DNA from: Arthrobacter sp. P2b
GTDB lineage: Bacteria; Actinomycetota; Actinomycetes; Actinomycetales; Micrococcaceae
Direction of reading: 5' to 3'
NCBI RefSeq assembly: GCF_900168295.1
Contig: NZ_FVZL01000012.1
Location: 1-64,000 of the forward strand
DNA: 64,000 nt
Shown: positions 62,393-64,000 of the stretch, piece after piece
Numbering within the stretch: position 1 is the first letter of the stretch
How the letters are laid out: the number at the start of each line of letters is the position of its first letter
Translations under genes and position numbers: made by a program
Notes under the pieces: model-generated
Seen by the model: only the letters and a program-made list of their open reading frames with translations
Told to the model about the DNA's origin: nothing
The model's database searches: none

Positions 62393-62537
62393 GCCACCCT
62401 AGGCATCCTGCCGGCCCAGCGAAAGTGCCCAGCCCTGCCGGCGGCAGGTTGTAGCCAAACGGTGACCATCCGCCACACGGGGGTGGCTTTCGGCTGTCCG
62501 CTCCGGGAGTTTCCGGCCCTGCTGACAGAATGGAGGC

Positions 62538-63467
62538 ATGACAGCATCCGAGTCCCCCGCCATTTCCCTGCCCGGCGTCCGCCTGCCGTCCTGCCCGCCG
62601 CTGGCGCTCCTGCTCGACGTTGACGGGCCGGTGGCGAGCCCGCTGACCCGGGACGTCAAACCGGAAATCATCGCGGACCTGGTAGCCCTGGCGGCAGCAG
62701 GAATTCCGGTGATCTTCAACACCGGCCGCTCCGATGCCTTCATCCGGGAACAGGTCATGGAGCCCATGATCGAAGCCGGCATCCCCACCGGCACCATCAT
62801 CCACGCGGTCTGTGAAAAGGGTGCCGTGTGGTTCAGCTACACCTCGGCCGGGCCGGGGCCCATCCATGTGGACCGGGACCTGGCCGTGCCCGCAGCGTAC
62901 GGGGACGACATCCGCCGCCTGGTGGCCGAGGACTACTCCTCACACATGTTCTTTGACGAAACCAAACGGGCCATGGTGTCGGTGGAGCAGCACATCGACG
63001 TGCCGAGTTCTGATTACCTGACCGAACAAAAACTTTTCGACGCCGATGCCATGGAGCTGATGGGCCGTCACGGGCTGGGGGTGGTCCGGCTGGACCACCA
63101 TGCCCCGGACTCCGACGACGAGGTGGACTACCGCGTGGACCCCACCATCATCTCCACCGACATTGAATCGGTGCGGCTTGGCAAGGACCTTGGAGCCAGC
63201 CGGGCTGTGGAGCTCCTCGCGGCGCAGGGCATTACGCCGGAAGCCTGGCGGACGGTGGGCGACTCCCGCACGGACTACGCCATGGCAGACTGGCTGCACC
63301 ACAACGACCATGCCGTGAAGCATGTGGATGTCCGCCCTGCGGACGGCGTCCCGGACAAGCCGTATGATGTCCTCACTGCAGCGGATCTGGGACTCGAGGC
63401 AACGATCATCCACGACGACGCCGGCGGCGCCTTCCTGCGCAGCTGGCGGGAGGCGCTGGGCGCCTAA
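62538..63467 (+). CDS. HAD-superfamily phosphatase
   Basis: A 309-residue cytosolic phosphatase of the HAD superfamily, Cof/trehalose-phosphatase/phosphomannomutase-like type II cap. Motif I LLLDVDGPVASP (about 28-39), motif II NTGRSD, motif III lysine in the RLGKDLGASRAVELL segment, and motif IV GDSRTDYAMAD. Substrate could be a sugar phosphate. ATG 62538 is preceded by CAGAAT ending 6 bases upstream, consistent with a leaderless message (the adjacent GGAGG is only one base from the ATG). Free-standing gene between divergent neighbours. Confidence 0.88.
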   Translation: MTASESPAISLPGVRLPSCPPLALLLDVDGPVASPLTRDVKPEIIADLVALAAAGIPVIFNTGRSDAFIREQVMEPMIEAGIPTGTIIHAVCEKGAVWFSYTSAGPGPIHVDRDLAVPAAYGDDIRRLVAEDYSSHMFFDETKRAMVSVEQHIDVPSSDYLTEQKLFDADAMELMGRHGLGVVRLDHHAPDSDDEVDYRVDPTIISTDIESVRLGKDLGASRAVELLAAQGITPEAWRTVGDSRTDYAMADWLHHNDHAVKHVDVRPADGVPDKPYDVLTAADLGLEATIIHDDAGGAFLRSWREALGA

Positions 63468-63550
63468 GCCCTGCCGGCACCGGGCCGGATGCACCGGCCG
63501 AAACATGCCGTTTCCCACGCGCGGCTATCATGCAGGTAGGAAGGCTTACT

Positions 63551-64000
63551 TTGACCAGCACGGAGACAACCATTACAGAAGCACCGGTTCAGGACGAGGT
63601 TTACTACGGCGGCCAGGCGTCCGTAGAAGAACAATTTCATTCAGAGGTAACGTCAGCAGCTGCTGTACAGCGCTTCAGGCTCCGCCCGGATGTCATCCGG
63701 CACAAGGGCCGCTATGCCGTCATCAATGACAACAGGACCCCCTACCAGGCCATGGTGGAGGACCTGCTGTTCCTGCGCAACGTGCTGGCGAATGCGGGCC
63801 TGGCCTACCTCCTGGTCCGGGGCAACAATGACCGCCCTGTGATCGCCCTGGACTGGAAGAACCGCAAGAAGCTCCGGGCGGCCCTGGTGGAGGCGTGCCG
63901 GGACGAGCCCTTCTACTCCATGACCGTGGACGCGAAGAAAAAAACCTCGGTACTCGTCGCGGACGGCGAACTCTCGTCCAACCGGCAGGCGCGGATCTTC
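63551..64000 (+). CDS. stealth-family-like protein, N-terminal part (3' end outside window)
   Basis: An open frame from TTG 63551 to the right edge with no stop (150 codons). AGGAAGG lies 7 bases before the TTG, a good site, so the rare start is credible. The first 40 residues are acidic and variable, followed by RFRLRPDVIRHKGRYAVIN, DNRTPYQAMVEDLLFLRNVL, AYLLVRGNNDRPVIALDW and KKLRAALVEACRDEPFYS. This resembles the N-terminal region of stealth (capsule/exopolysaccharide sugar phosphotransferase) proteins, but the diagnostic D-V-V-Y-T-W block lies beyond the window, so the call is tentative. Confidence 0.6.
   Translation, partial: MTSTETTITEAPVQDEVYYGGQASVEEQFHSEVTSAAAVQRFRLRPDVIRHKGRYAVINDNRTPYQAMVEDLLFLRNVLANAGLAYLLVRGNNDRPVIALDWKNRKKLRAALVEACRDEPFYSMTVDAKKKTSVLVADGELSSNRQARIF

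Noticed and set aside
1..64000. tRNA, rRNA and riboswitch genes
   Set aside because: I found no cloverleaf with a T-loop GGTTCGANTCC box followed by an acceptor stem, no rRNA sequence and no recognisable riboswitch core, including upstream of the ThiD-type gene.

Overview
The window is a high-G+C actinobacterial chromosome segment. The gene set points to Micrococcaceae, most likely the Arthrobacter/Pseudarthrobacter group: a RamB/ScfR-type regulator divergent from isocitrate lyase with malate synthase next, Lhr helicase overlapping a Nei2 glycosylase, DUF4916, DUF4188 and LytR_C proteins, GTG/TTG starts, and many starts sitting 6-7 nt after a -10-like hexamer. No species can be named from this alone. 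I see no rRNA, tRNA, CRISPR array, prophage, transposase or biosynthetic cluster. Genes are dense and no gene-free stretch reaches 300 bases. Both ends cut through genes: the 3' end of an amino acid permease at the left and the 5' end of a stealth-like gene at the right.

Layout. 1-7 kb: permease tail, a thiamine-diphosphate enzyme, small unknown genes, a nitronate monooxygenase-like protein, a putative copper pair (His-bearing membrane protein plus YcnI) and a DUF4232 lipoprotein. 7-20 kb: DUF4383 membrane protein, an FAD oxidoreductase with a C-terminal Rieske domain, Lhr helicase and Nei2 glycosylase (DNA repair), a YczE membrane protein divergent from its MocR-type regulator, a DUF4188 protein divergent from a TetR regulator, an RluA-type pseudouridine synthase and a DedA protein. 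20-28 kb: PEP carboxylase, an F420-reductase-like NAD(P)-binding protein, DUF1684, and an acyl-CoA dehydrogenase/SDR pair. 28-35 kb: GH76 and GH32 glycosidases whose 3' ends overlap tail to tail, a YdeI protein, a glyoxalase-like protein, DUF4916 and two poorly known proteins. 35-41 kb: tgt and a YhhQ-type queuosine-precursor transporter (queuine salvage), separated by a frameshifted AbiEi/DUF559-type gene bracketed by palindromic repeats; then a TetR regulator with a TIGR01777 epimerase and a membrane protein. 41-48.5 kb: a ThiD/PdxK-type kinase, a serpin lipoprotein, an MHS-family permease, and a divergent response regulator, histidine kinase and TAXI binding protein operon. 48.6-53.5 kb: the glyoxylate shunt (ScfR/RamB, aceA, aceB). 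53.6-64 kb: an MFS permease, a 2-hydroxyacid dehydrogenase with a GNAT, a glycogen-debranching-like enzyme with a GT4 glycosyltransferase, a DsbA/FrnE oxidoreductase, a TetR, a LytR_C protein with a small overlapping partner, and a HAD phosphatase.

How it works together. The physiological themes are acetate and fatty-acid use (acyl-CoA dehydrogenase/SDR, glyoxylate shunt, anaplerotic PEP carboxylase), breakdown of soil and plant polysaccharides (GH76 mannan, GH32 fructan), sensing and uptake of organic acids (two-component system plus TAXI protein beside an MHS permease), and DNA/tRNA maintenance. Between genes there are several families of palindromic repeats that look like bidirectional terminators or REP-like elements, and a recurring class of short tandem repeats (15-bp units, four copies, at three loci). 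These repeats, the gene inserted between tgt and the queuosine transporter, the TAXI two-component operon and the lipoprotein serpin are the parts most worth a second look. I found no clear-cut new multi-gene system.
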